This document shows, piece by piece, positions 54,323 to 63,048 of a stretch of 64,000 bases of DNA. Position 1 is the first letter of the stretch, and every line of letters begins with the position of its first letter. The position numbers and the translations under genes were made by a program. Origin of the DNA: JADJOY01 sp016713535 [NCBI: Deltaproteobacteria bacterium] (lineage in GTDB: Bacteria > JADJOY01); contig JADJOY010000017.1 in assembly GCA_016713535.1 (NCBI GenBank), forward strand, positions 159,234 through 223,233, read 5' to 3'. The notes beneath the pieces are model-generated. The model was not told where the DNA came from. It saw only the letters and a list, made by a program, of their open reading frames with translations, and did no database searches.

Positions 54323-56105
54323 TCATTCCTGGTACATCGACTCGATCGTGTCGGCCCAGTTCTGGTTCACGATCTTGCGCTTCACCTTGAGCGTCGGCGT
54401 CAGCTCGCCGTCCTCGATCGAGAAGTTGCGGTTCAGCACCCGGAACTTCTTGATCCCCTCGACGCGCGCGAACTGGTCGTTGACCGAGTCCACGATCTTC
54501 TGGATCTCCGCCTCGAGCTTGGGGTGCGTGTAGATCTCGTTCACCGAGATGTTGTGCGCCGCGGCGAACTTCGCCGCCACGTCGGGGTCGAGCGTCAAGA
54601 GCGCCGTCAGGTACTTGCGCCGGTCGCCGATCACCACCGCCTCGTTGATGAGCTCGGCGTTCTTGAGCGCACCCTCGATGTTCTTGGGCGCGATGTTCTT
54701 GCCGCCCGCGGTGATGATGATCTCCTTCTTGCGGCCGGTGATCTTCAAGAAGCCGTCGTCGTCGAACTCGCCGAGGTCACCGGAGGCGAGCCAGCCGCCC
54801 TCGAGCAGCGTGTCCTTGGTGGCCTCGGGCTCCTTGTAGTAGCCGAGGAACACGTTCGGTCCGTGCACCAGGATCTCGCCGTCCTCGGCGATCTTCACTT
54901 CCACGCCCGGCAGCGGCGGCCCCACCGTGCCGATCTTGGTGCGGCCCGGGACGTTGAAGCTGGTCGGCCCGGTGCCCTCGCTCTGGCCGTAGACCTCGAG
55001 GACCACGATGTCGAGGCCGACGAAGAAGTCGAGCACCTCGGGCGCGATCGGCGCGGCACCGCTCACGCACATCCGCGCGCGGCCGAGCCCGATCGCCGGC
55101 TTGAGCTTCGAGTAGATGAGCTTGTTGGCGAGCTTGTACTGGAGCGCGAGGGCGCCGCTCGGCTGCTTGCCGCGGTTCTTGAGGCCGTTGGCCTGCTTGG
55201 CGACCCCCCATCGCCCAGCCCACGAGCTGCTTCTTGGCGCCCTTGGCGTCCTTGAGCTTGGCGGTGACGCCGGAGTGGAACTTCTCCCAGATCCGCGGCA
55301 CGCCGAAGAACACCGTCGGCTGCACTTCCTTGAGGTTGTCGGGGACCTTGTCGATCGACTCGGCGAAGTAGATCGGGTAGCCGTGGGTGAGCGGCCCGTG
55401 GATCGAGAACATCTGCTCGGCGATGTGCGAGAGCGGCAGGTACGAGAGCGCCGAGTCGTTCGGGTTCACGCCGATCAGCTCGCGGGTGATGTTCGCCGTC
55501 CACGCCAGGTTCTTGTGCGACAGCATCACGCCCTTGGGCGGCCCCGTGGTCCCCGAGGTGTAGATGAGCGTCGCGAGCTGGTCGTCCTTGAGCCCGTCGA
55601 TGCGGCCGTCGAACACGCCGTCGTCCGTGCCCTGCGCCTTGGCGAGGAACGCGTCCCAGCCCAGCACCTGCGGGTGATCGATGTGCGGCGTGCCCTGCAT
55701 CGTCACCACCCACTTGAGGTCGGGCAGGGTGGACCACTCGGCCTCCACCTTCTTCCACTGCTCGACGTTCTCGACGATCACCACCGGGCTCGCCGAGTGG
55801 CGGATGATGTAGGCCACCTCGGGCGGCGAGCAGGTGGTGTAGATCCCCGCGGGTGCCGCGCCGACGCACATCGCCGCGACGTCGCCGATGATCCACTCGG
55901 GGCGGTTGAAGCCGAGGATCGCCACACACCCGCCGGGCTTCACGCCGAGCGTGATCAGCGCGCGCCCCGCCTGCCGCACCTGGCCCGCGTAGGTGCGCCA
56001 GTTGGTCGGCGTCCAGGTGCCGTTCGCGCGCACGAAGTAGGCGGGTTGGTCGGGGCGGACCCGGGCCTGATGGAGGAGGCGGGAAGGGATCGTGTCTGCG
56101 GCCAT
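54323..56105 (-). CDS. Long-chain acyl-CoA synthetase (AMP-binding), one frameshift
   Basis: About 594 residues when repaired. It is an ANL-superfamily enzyme activating fatty acids via acyl-adenylate: P-loop LIYTSGTTGPPKGVMLSHKN, YLPLSHIAEQ, YGQSEGTGPTSFN, GWLASGDLGEFDDDGFLKITGRKKEIIITAGGKNIAPKNIEG. A run of six C at 55204-55209 breaks the frame; with five the sense reads WAMGVAKQANGLKNRGKQ and continues to 54323. ATG 56105 is preceded by GAGGAGAACGAGC. The extended C-terminal tail (IVDSVNDQFARVEGIKKF) is typical of the FadD15/bubblegum type. Confidence 0.9.
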
Positions 56106-56190
56106 GCTCGTTCTCCTCGTACCTCGATGGTCGCGCCACGCGTCCGCGAGGGGCGCGTGGCCGAAGCGGCGGGGTGCCGCTAGCTACGGA

Positions 56191-57282
56191 TCAATTGTGA
56201 ATCCGGACGGGCTGGCGCTTGGCGCCGAAGCTCCCCGGCCGGCTCTCGAACACCCCCGCGAGGGTGTGCCCGCAAGTCCGGCAGCGGTTTCCGTCCAGGT
56301 TCCAGGTGCCCAAGTTGTACCAGTCTCGCTCGATCAAGAGCGAGTGGCAGCGCGCGCAATAGGTGCTCTGGCCTTCCGTGTCGTGGACGTTGCCTGTGTA
56401 GACGTGGTGGAGGCCGGCGGCGAGCGCCAGCCCGCGAGCACGGGTCAACGTGCTGGCCGGGGTGCGGCCGAGCTCGGTCATCTTGAAGTCGGGGTGGAAC
56501 GCCGTGAAGTGGAGCGGCACGTCGGGGCCGAGGTTCGTGAGCACCCAGTCGCACAGGCGCGCGAGCTCCTCGGACGAGTCGTTCTGGCCCGGGATGAGGA
56601 GCGTGGTGATCTCGAACCACACGTTGCTCTCGTGCTTGAGCCAGCGCAGGGTGTCGAGCACCGGCTCGAGGTGGCCGAGGCAGAGCTTGCGGTAGAAGTC
56701 CTCGGTGAAGGCTTTGAGGTCGACGTTCGCCGCGTCCATGTGCTCGAAGAACGCGGGGCGCGCCTCGGCGGTGATGTAGCCGGCGGTGACCGCGACCGTG
56801 CGAACGCCGACGTCGTGGCAGGCGATCGCGGTGTCGATCGCGTATTCGGCCCACAGCACCGGGTCGTTGTAGGTGAACGCGACGCTCGCGCAGCGCGAGC
56901 GGACCGCGGCGCGGGCGATCGCCTCCGGGGTGGCGTGATCCGAGAGGCGCTCGACCTCGCGCGCCTTCGAGATCGACCAGTTCTGGCAGAACTTGCAGCC
57001 CAGGTTGCAGCCGGCGGTGCCGAAGCTCAGCACGGAGCTACCCGGCAGGAAGTGGTCGAGCGGCTTTTTCTCGATCGGGTCGACGCAGAAGCCGGTCGAG
57101 GCGCCGTACGTCGTGAGCACCATCTCGCCGCCCACGTTCTGGCGCACGAAGCAGAAGGCGCGCTGGCCCTCGGCCAGCTCGCAGGCGCGCGGGCAGAGGT
57201 CGCAGTGGATCTTGGGTGAGCCCGGGACCGCGTGCCACCAGCGGCCCGTGTGGGGAGCCTCGACGAGAGCCGAATGCACCAT
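56191..57282 (-). CDS. amrS: AmmeMemoRadiSam system radical SAM enzyme
   Basis: This 363-residue protein of the PflA-like radical SAM group has GTAGCNLGCKFCQNW (Cys-X3-Cys-X2-Cys), preceded by an N-terminal Cys-rich segment (CDLCPRACELAEGQRAFC). VAFTYNDPVLWAEYAID and LLIPGQNDSSEELARLCDW are characteristic of the AmmeMemoRadiSam enzyme, and the C-terminal ribbon is CARCHSLLIERDW...CRTCGHTLAGVF. It is normally encoded with AMMECR1 and MEMO proteins in a modification system of unknown chemistry. Neither partner is in the window. Its 5' side abuts the large repeat array. Confidence 0.9.
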   Translation of the reverse strand: MVHSALVEAPHTGRWWHAVPGSPKIHCDLCPRACELAEGQRAFCFVRQNVGGEMVLTTYGASTGFCVDPIEKKPLDHFLPGSSVLSFGTAGCNLGCKFCQNWSISKAREVERLSDHATPEAIARAAVRSRCASVAFTYNDPVLWAEYAIDTAIACHDVGVRTVAVTAGYITAEARPAFFEHMDAANVDLKAFTEDFYRKLCLGHLEPVLDTLRWLKHESNVWFEITTLLIPGQNDSSEELARLCDWVLTNLGPDVPLHFTAFHPDFKMTELGRTPASTLTRARGLALAAGLHHVYTGNVHDTEGQSTYCARCHSLLIERDWYNLGTWNLDGNRCRTCGHTLAGVFESRPGSFGAKRQPVRIHN

Positions 57283-57340
57283 CTCGCGCGCAGTCTACCC
57301 CGCGGTGAACCCCCGTCCACCCGCGATCTCGGGCGAGATG

Positions 57341-59145
57341 CCTGGAGGGCGCGCCTCCGGCGCGCCGCCCATCCTGGCGGTCGACGGAGCGACCGCGCTC
57401 CAGCCGATCGATCCCGTTCGTGGAGGGCTGCGGTCCCTCGCAGCCGCGCAGGGCGGTCGCGAAGGATCGCGACCCTCCAGCCGATCGATCCCACGCCGGC
57501 CGCGGAGGGCGCGCGCGCCGGCGACGCCCGGCGCACCACCGCCGCGTCCGCGGATCCCTGTACGGCCGGTCGCCTCGGGTCCGCCACCGGCCTGGAGGGC
57601 GCGCCTCCGGCGCGCCGCCCATCCTGGCGGGTCGACGGAGCGACCGCGCTCCAGCCGATCGATCCCGTTCGCGGAGGGCTGCGGTCCCTCGCAGCCGCGC
57701 TCGGCGGTCGCGAAGGATCGCGACCCTCCAGCCGATCGATCCCACGCCGGCCGCGGAGGAGCGCGCGCCGCGCGCCCGGCGACGCCCCGGCGCACCCACC
57801 GCCGCGTCCGCGGATCCCTGTACGGCCGGTCGCCTCGGGTCCGCCACCGGCCTGGAGGGCGCGCCTCCGGCGCGCCGCCCATCCTGGCGGTCGACGGAGC
57901 GACCGCGCTCCAGCCGATCGATCCCGTTCGTGGAGGGCTGCGGTCCCTCGCAGCCGCGCTCGGCGGTCGCGAAGGATCGCGACCCTCCAGCCGATCGATC
58001 CCACGCCGGCCGCGGAGGAGCGCGCGCCGCGCGCCCGGCGATACGCCTCGGCGCCGCATCGCCGCGTCCGCGGATCCCTGTACCCCCATCGCCTCGGGTC
58101 CGCCACCGGCCTGGAGGGCACGCCTCCGGCGCGCCGCCCATTCTGGCGGTCGACGGAGCGACCGCGCTCCAGCCGAGCGAGCCCGTTCGTGGAGGGCTGC
58201 GGTCCCTCGCAGCCGCGCTCGGCGGTCGCGAAGGATCGCGACCCTCCAGCCGATCGATCCCACGCCGGCCGCGGAGGACGCGCGCCGCGCCGGCGATACG
58301 CCCCGGCGCCGCATCGCGCTGATCCTGCCCCCCTGGGTCCGGCCTGGGACGGGGCCCGGGCGAGGGCCGCGCTCAGCCGCCGTTCGGGGGCTGCGGTCCC
58401 CGCGGCGCGCTCGGCGGTCGCGCGAAGGATCGCGACCCTCCAGCCGATCGATCCCACGCCGGCCGCGGAGGGCGCGCGCCGCGCGCCCGGCGATACGCCT
58501 CGGCGTGCCACCGCCGCCTCCGCGGACTCCTGTACCTCCATCGCCTCGGGTCCGCCACCGGCCTGAGGGCGCGCCTCCGGCGCGCCGCCCATTCTGGCGG
58601 TCGACGGAGCGACCGCGCTCCAGCCGAGCGAGCCCGTTCGTGGAGGGCTGCGGTCCTCGCGCCGCGCTCGGCGGTCGCAGGATCGCGACCCTCGCCGATC
58701 GATCCCACGCCGGCCGCGGGGGCGCGCGCCGCGCGCCCGGCGATCGCCCCGGCGCCGCATCGCCGCGTCCGCGGATCCGGCCCCTCGCCTCGGGTCCGCC
58801 ACCGGCCTGGAGGGACGCCTCCGGCGCGCCGCCCATCTGGCGGTCGACGGGCGACCGCGCTCCAGCCGAGCGAGCCCGTTCGTGGGCTGCGGTCCCTCGC
58901 AGCCGCGCTCGGCGGTCGCGAAGGATCGCGACCCTCCAGCCGATCGATCCCACGCCGGCCGCGGAGGAGCGCGCGCCGCGCGCCCGGCGATACGCCTCGG
59001 CGCCGCATCGCCGCGTCCGCGGATCCCTGTACCCCCATCGCCTCGGGTCCGCCCGCGGTCTGGAGGGCGCGCCCAAGGCCGCGCCGGGGAGTTCCTCTGA
59101 ACACGCGGCGGTCGGCGACGGAGCGCCGACGCTCCAGCCCATCGA
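57341..59145. repeat. Higher-order array: about eight units of 245-260 bases built from hairpin elements
   Basis: Units start (CTGGAGGGCGCGCCTCC or remnant) near 57342, 57592, 57852, 58110, a degenerate one near 58341, 58561, 58806 and 59059. Each unit holds, in fixed order: GGCGCGCC-TCC-GGCGCGCC; inverted CGGTCG-ACGGAG-CGACCG; the spacer CCGATCGATCCC; GGCTGCG-GTCCCT-CGCAGCC; inverted GGTCGCGA-AGGA-TCGCGACC; and a GCGCGCGCCGCGCGCCCGGCGA-type element ending CGTCCGCGGATCCCTGTAC. Later units lose single bases repeatedly. Long open frames across it are artefacts. Confidence 0.92.
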
Positions 59146-59229
59146 TCGCGATCTGCCCCGGCAGACTCGCGCCCCGCAGCGACCCCTGCGGCGCGAACGA
59201 GCCTCACGACCGCCTGCCCGCCCCGAGCC

Positions 59230-59505
59230 TCAGAGGTCGACCTTGCGACCTCTCGTTCGGCGCCGCTGGATCTCGGCGGCCAGGCCGGCCGACTCGTCGC
59301 CGTCCGACCACTTCCCGACCAGCCGCCGCCAATCGGCGGTCGCGGCGGCTGGCGGCGCCGCCGGCGTTGCTCCCGCCCTGGCATGTAGCGCCTCGTCGAG
59401 AACCGCGAGCGTTTCCTCGTCTACGCCCCGTCGGTTGGCCGCGGCGCGAGCGGAGAGACGCTCGAGCAGATCGGCCGGCACGTTCTTCAGGACGAGGGTC
59501 GGCAT
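59230..59505 (-). CDS. FitA/VapB-like antitoxin, no toxin adjacent
   Basis: This 91-residue protein starts MPTLVLKNVPADLLERLSARAAANRRGVDEETLAVLDEAL, the ribbon-helix-helix plus alpha-helix plan of FitA-type (Arc-like) antitoxins. The C-terminal tail (WRRLVGKWSDGDESAGLAAEIQRRRTRG) would wrap a PIN-domain toxin. No PIN-domain gene follows: downstream is the repeat array. It may be an orphaned antitoxin whose toxin was lost when the repeats spread. Confidence 0.75.
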   Translation of the reverse strand: MPTLVLKNVPADLLERLSARAAANRRGVDEETLAVLDEALHARAGATPAAPPAAATADWRRLVGKWSDGDESAGLAAEIQRRRTRGRKVDL

Positions 59506-59559
59506 CGGCGCCTCCGGTGTCGGGCTCGACCACCATGGTCGAAGGCCCTGTTCGCACGC

Positions 59560-59790
59560 AACACATTCCCCCGGGCCCGGAGGGCGTGCCTCCGGCGCGC
59601 CGGAGCGCTGCGCACGCTCATGGCGGACCGCCGGGAGGCAGTCCCTCCGGAGCAGGGGGAGGGGCGCGCGCCGCGCGCCCGGCGATACGCCCCGGCGCAC
59701 CCACCGCCGCCTCCGCGGTTTCCTGTACGCGCAGGTCTGGAGGGCGCGCCTCTGGCGCGCCGAGGCGCTCGCCTCCGGTACGCATTCCGT
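59560..59790. repeat. Decayed hairpin-element cluster
   Basis: Pieces include CCGGAGGGCGTGCC-TCC-GGCGCGCCGG (59577-59602), GGACCGCCGGGAGGCAGTCCCTCCGG (59625-59650), GGAGGGG-CGCGCGCCGCGCGCCCGGCGATACGCC (59658-59690) and CTGGAGGGCGCGCCTCTGGCGCGCC (59736-59760). The rest of the 59506-60095 gap holds the A/T-rich repeat pair at 59900-59966 and no gene I can support. Confidence 0.75.
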
Positions 59791-59899
59791 ACCGGGAGTG
59801 GCGCCGAATCGTCCCCGATTTCCCGCGGGAAGTGCCCCCGAAAGGGGCCCCTGAGGCCGAAAATGCCCACTTTCGCCGGCACTGCTCGCAAAATCGGCC

Positions 59900-59966
59900 T
59901 GTAAAGCTTAAGCCGTACAAATTTGTAGAGCATCTGCTTTACGATTTTGTATAGCATCTGCTTTAC
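59900..59966. promoter_or_regulatory. A/T-rich direct repeats upstream of the zeta-like module
   Basis: Two 21-base copies (TTTGTAKAGCATCTGCTTTAC, K = G or T) lie at 59922-59942 and 59946-59966, period 24. The inverse of their end, TGTAAAGC, lies at 59900-59907. The stretch is strikingly A/T-rich in this GC-rich DNA. Position, 130 bases before a small gene and a zeta-like toxin, suits a promoter with an autoregulatory operator; a transposon or att remnant is the alternative. Confidence 0.5.
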
Positions 59967-60095
59967 AAGCGGCCCCGCCTCGCCCCCGGTAGCGCGCCCC
60001 CGCCGCCGGCCGCCAGGCCTCTTTTTCCTGCCGCGCCGGGCACCCCCTGCGCTACCAGCGAACGCGCCGCCGCGACCCAACCGAGAGCCGCCGCC

Positions 60096-60302
60096 ATGCC
60101 AGAGCAGCCCCCCGAGAACCTCGACGCGAAGATCGCCGCGCTCATCGCCGAGCTGCGCCGCGACTTCCCGCAGAAAAGCGCCGAGCTCGAGCGCTACCTC
60201 CACGGCCAGCGCTTCCAGAAGCTCGACCCCGCCCGCCGCCTCGACGCCCTCTACATCCTCCGCGGCGCCCTCCAGGACGCGACGCGGAAGGTGGTGCACT
60301 GA
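60096..60302 (+). CDS. Small helical protein upstream of zeta-like toxin
   Basis: The 68 residues (MPEQPPENLDAKIAALIAELRRDFPQ, KSAELERYLHGQRFQKLDPARRLDALYILRGAL) are predicted to be all helical. It lies 8 bases before the zeta-type kinase gene and in the same direction, so it is a candidate antitoxin or first cistron of the module. No family is recognised. Confidence 0.65.
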   Translation: MPEQPPENLDAKIAALIAELRRDFPQKSAELERYLHGQRFQKLDPARRLDALYILRGALQDATRKVVH

Positions 60303-60310
60303 GCGTCCGC

Positions 60311-60913
60311 ATGAGCGGTCCGCCTGCCGACGCTCTCGTGGTCGTCGTCGCCGGACCGAACGGCGCGGGGAAGTCGACGGCCGCGCCGCGGCTGTTGCGC
60401 GACACGCTGCACGTCGACGAGTTCGTGAACGCGGACGTGATCGCGGCCGGCCTCTCGGCGTTCCGGCCGGAGGGCGCGGCCGTCGCCGCGGGGCGCATCA
60501 TGCTGGCGAGGATGAACGAGCTCGCCGCCGCGCGGCGCAGCTTCGCGTTCGAGACCACGCTCGCGAGCCGCAGCTTCGCGCCGTGGCTCAGCCGCCTCGC
60601 GACGCTCGGCTACCGCACGCACCTCTTGTTTCTGTGGCTCGAGAGTGCCGACCTCGCCGTGAGCCGTGTCGCCGAGCGAGTTCGGGTCGGCGGGCACGGC
60701 GTACCCGAGGCCACGATCCGTCGCCGCTACGAGAGCGGGCTTGAGAACTTGTTCGCGCTCTATCAGCCGATCGTAGACTCGTGGCTGCTCTTCGATAACT
60801 CGCGGGGCCCGCGTCCGAAGCCCGTCGCTTCTGGAGGCCAGGCTCGGCTCGTGAGAGTGGTCGACGTTAACCTCTGGAAGCGAATCGAGGAGACGTACCT
60901 TGGACGTGCCTGA
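60311..60913 (+). CDS. Zeta-toxin-like P-loop kinase
   Basis: The 200 residues begin with Walker A VVVAGPNGAGKSTAAPRLL, then VDEFVNADVIAAGLSAFRPEGAAVAAGRIMLARM, RRSFAFETTLASR, LGYRTHLLFLWLESADLAVSRVAERVRVGGHGVPEATIRRRY and YQPIVDSWLLFDNS. These are the features of the zeta-toxin/UDP-GlcNAc-kinase-like family, whose best-studied members poison peptidoglycan synthesis by phosphorylating UDP-GlcNAc. It overlaps the following small gene by 14 bases. Confidence 0.88.
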   Translation: MSGPPADALVVVVAGPNGAGKSTAAPRLLRDTLHVDEFVNADVIAAGLSAFRPEGAAVAAGRIMLARMNELAAARRSFAFETTLASRSFAPWLSRLATLGYRTHLLFLWLESADLAVSRVAERVRVGGHGVPEATIRRRYESGLENLFALYQPIVDSWLLFDNSRGPRPKPVASGGQARLVRVVDVNLWKRIEETYLGRA

Positions 60914-61094
60914 GCCTTCGCGGAGCCCGCTCGAGCTCGTCGACGATCTCGACCGGATCGAGGAAGCCCTCGCGCTCGCCGTCGCCGACGCCCTGCGCAT
61001 GCACAAGCGCGCCGGGAACCACATCTGCGTCGGCCGCGACGGCAAGGTCGAGTGGATCCAGCCCGAGGACATCGTGGTCCCGGGAGACGAGTAG
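60900..61094 (+). CDS. Small partner of zeta-like toxin (64 aa)
   Basis: A TTG at 60900, seven bases after GAGGAG, starts MDVPEPSRSPLELVDDLDRIEEALALAVADALRMHKRAGNHICVGRDGKVEWIQPEDIVVP. The phrase HKRAGN...RDGKVEWIQPEDI recurs in small proteins encoded beside zeta-type kinases and is a likely antitoxin. A GTG at 60906 is the alternative start, but it is 13 bases from the binding site. Confidence 0.78.
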   Translation: MDVPEPSRSPLELVDDLDRIEEALALAVADALRMHKRAGNHICVGRDGKVEWIQPEDIVVPGDE

Positions 61095-61400
61095 GGCGGA
61101 CCGACCTGGAGGGCGACCGCCTCAAGGGCCCGCCCCAACCGAACGCCTGGGGTCGTCGACGAAGCGACGACCCTCCGGCCGATCGATCGCCCGCGTGGAG
61201 GGCTGCGGTCCCTCGCAGCCGCGCTCGACGGTCGCGAAGGATCGCGACCTCCATCCAATCCATCCTGCGCGGTCGGCGGCCCGCCCGGGAGGCGGGCTCT
61301 CCAAGGTCGCCCCCCCCTTTCGGACGGCGGGGCTCCCGCCCCGCCGGGATTGCCCCGGACGGGGCGCCCGCGGACCTCCACTCGCCCCAATCCTTCGGAG
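61095..61400. repeat. Mixed hairpin-element cluster
   Basis: Elements include inverted GGTCGTCG-ACGAAG-CGACGACC + CTCCGG (61151-61178), GGAG + GGCTGCG-GTCCCT-CGCAGCC (61198-61221), inverted GGTCGCGA-AGGA-TCGCGACC (61230-61249), and G/C hairpins near 61283-61370 (GCCCGGGAGGCGGGC; GGCGGGGCTCCCGCCCCGCC; CCGGACGGGGC). There is no gene. The GGTCGTCG stem with a TTC loop occurs only here. Confidence 0.85.
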
Positions 61401-61455
61401 GGTGAAGACCGCCTGCAGCGGTACTCTGGAGGGACACCGCTGCACCAAAATCGCC

Positions 61456-61692
61456 ATGGAAAAGACCGTCGTGGTTCAGGGCAAGCTCGTCGACCCCAGG
61501 CACATCGAGCTCGACGAGCCGGTGATGGAGTTCCGCGGTGCCGTCGAGGTCGTCGTGCGTCCGGTCGCCGAGTCGCGCTCGTCGGGGCGGGATGCCTTCG
61601 AGCTCATCGAGAGCATGCCCGCCGGTTCCCGCGAGAAGCGCGACATCGACCGCCAGGTCGCCGACGAACGTAGCGCCTGGAACGAGCGTTGA
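61456..61692 (+). CDS. Antitoxin-like small protein, no toxin adjacent
   Basis: The 78 residues start MEKTVVVQGKLVDPRHIELDEPV (a short beta hairpin domain) and end RDIDRQVADERSAWNER, a tail commonly seen in antitoxins paired with PIN-domain toxins. ATG 61456 is the natural start. What follows is repeat DNA, not a toxin gene, so it is an orphan or has a distant partner. Confidence 0.65.
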   Translation: MEKTVVVQGKLVDPRHIELDEPVMEFRGAVEVVVRPVAESRSSGRDAFELIESMPAGSREKRDIDRQVADERSAWNER

Positions 61693-61739
61693 GTCTCCCG
61701 GGCTCGGCGTCCGAGTCCTGATCGCGGTCGATCTCCAGG

Positions 61740-61930
61740 TTCCGGCGGCGAGGGAGCCGATCGATCCCTCCAGGGAGTGGCGCGCGCCGCGCGCCCGGCG
61801 ATACGCCTCGGCGTCTCGTCGCCGATCGCCATCGGTCCGGCGGCGAGGGACCGCCGCCCTCCAAGTGGGCGGGGCTCCCGCCCCGCCGCGCATCCCGGCG
61901 GGGGACGAGCCCCCGCGCTACGGGCGGACG
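61740..61930. repeat. Hairpin-element cluster before the DAG-kinase-like gene
   Basis: It contains GCGCGCCGCGCGCCCGGCGATACGCCTCGG (61781-61810), inverted GGCGGCG-AGGGAC-CGCCGCC + CTCCAA (61839-61864) and GGCGGGGCTCCCGCCCCGCC (61868-61887). The frame of the next gene runs open through it, which obscures that gene's start. Confidence 0.8.
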
Positions 61931-61986
61931 GACCCGCGCCACCCGCGGCCGCCACCCCGCCCGCCCCCGCGGGTACATTCCCGGGA

Positions 61987-63048
61987 TTGCGCGCCGCACG
62001 CACCGCACGCGCCGCGCCCGCCCGCTCTCGCCATGCCCTCCCCCTCACCATCGACCCTCCCGCCGCGCCGTTCTTCGTCGTCATCAACGAGGGCTCGGGC
62101 AAACACGGCCCGGGCTCGGCGAGCGAGGTGATCGGCGGCGTCTTCACCGAGGCCGCCCGCGAGCACCACCTCGACGTGGTCGAGGACGCGGCCGCCCTCC
62201 CCGCGGCCGCCGCCCGCGCCGTCGAGCGCGCTCGCGCCCGCAGCGGCGTGGTGGTGGTCGCCGGCGGCGACGGCACCATCAACGCCGTGGCGCGCGCCAC
62301 CCTCGCGAGCGGCTGCCCCCTCGGCGTCGTGCCGCACGGCACCTTCAACTACTTCGGGCGCGCCCACGGCCTGCCCACCGAGCCCGTCGACGCCGCGCGC
62401 CTCTTGCTCTCCGCGCGCGCCCGCCCGGTGCAGGTGGGGCTGATCAACGACCGCGTGTTCCTGGTCAACGCGAGCCTCGGCCTCTACCCCGAGCTGATCG
62501 AGGACCGGGAGACCTACAAGCAGCGCTTCGGCCGCTCGCGCGTGGTCGCGTTCGGCGCGGGCCTCGCGACGCTGCTTCGCGAGCACCGCCAGCTTCGCCT
62601 TGGCATCGCCGACGGCCCGTCGATGCGCTACGTGCGCACGCCCACGCTCATCGTCGACAACAACCGCCTGCAGCTCGACGAGCTCGGCCTCGCCGAGGCG
62701 CCCGCCGTGGAGAGCGGCGAGCTGGTCGCGATCGCGCTGGCACCCGTCGGCACGCTCGCGTTGCTCGGCCTCGCGCTGCGCGGAGCGCTCGGCCGGCTCG
62801 GCGAGGCCGACGGCGTCACGCGCTTCGTGTTCCAGCGCATCGTGGTCGTGCCGGCCATGCCCTACGGGTCGCGCCGCGTGAAGGTCGCCACCGACGGCGA
62901 GGTCGTGTGGCTGCGCGCGCCGCTCGAGATCCGCGTCGCGCCCGAGCCGCTGATGTTGCTCGCGCCGGAGCCCGCGGCCGAAGAGCAGCCCGCGGGCGAG
63001 GCGCCCGCGGCCGAGACCCCGGCTGCGGAGAAGCCCTCGCCCTCATGA
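61987..63048 (+). CDS. Diacylglycerol-kinase-family lipid kinase
   Basis: From the TTG at 61987 the protein is 353 residues. It has the DAGK catalytic fold: FFVVINEGSGKHG, the nucleotide-binding VVVVAGGDGTINAVARAT, GVVPHGTFNYFGR (family PxGTxN), FLVNASLGLYPELIEDRE and RRVKVATDGEVVWL. The C-terminal 40 residues are Ala/Pro/Glu-rich. It should phosphorylate a membrane lipid such as diacylglycerol. The start is uncertain: the frame is open upstream through a repeat cluster and there is no in-frame ATG. The stop overlaps the next gene (ATGA). Confidence 0.85.
   Translation: MRAARTARAAPARSRHALPLTIDPPAAPFFVVINEGSGKHGPGSASEVIGGVFTEAAREHHLDVVEDAAALPAAAARAVERARARSGVVVVAGGDGTINAVARATLASGCPLGVVPHGTFNYFGRAHGLPTEPVDAARLLLSARARPVQVGLINDRVFLVNASLGLYPELIEDRETYKQRFGRSRVVAFGAGLATLLREHRQLRLGIADGPSMRYVRTPTLIVDNNRLQLDELGLAEAPAVESGELVAIALAPVGTLALLGLALRGALGRLGEADGVTRFVFQRIVVVPAMPYGSRRVKVATDGEVVWLRAPLEIRVAPEPLMLLAPEPAAEEQPAGEAPAAETPAAEKPSPS

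Noticed and set aside
57027-59854. Very long open frames (up to about 950 codons) on both strands across the repeat region
   Set aside because: They consist of translated hairpin repeats with Arg/Ala/Pro-rich sense and no domain. Equivalent frames exist on both strands, as expected for palindromic high-GC repeats without stops.
61777-61986. N-terminal extension of the DAG-kinase-like protein
   Set aside because: These codons lie in a hairpin repeat cluster and translate to the same RAARPAIRLG-type phrases as other copies; the fold starts after the TTG at 61987.
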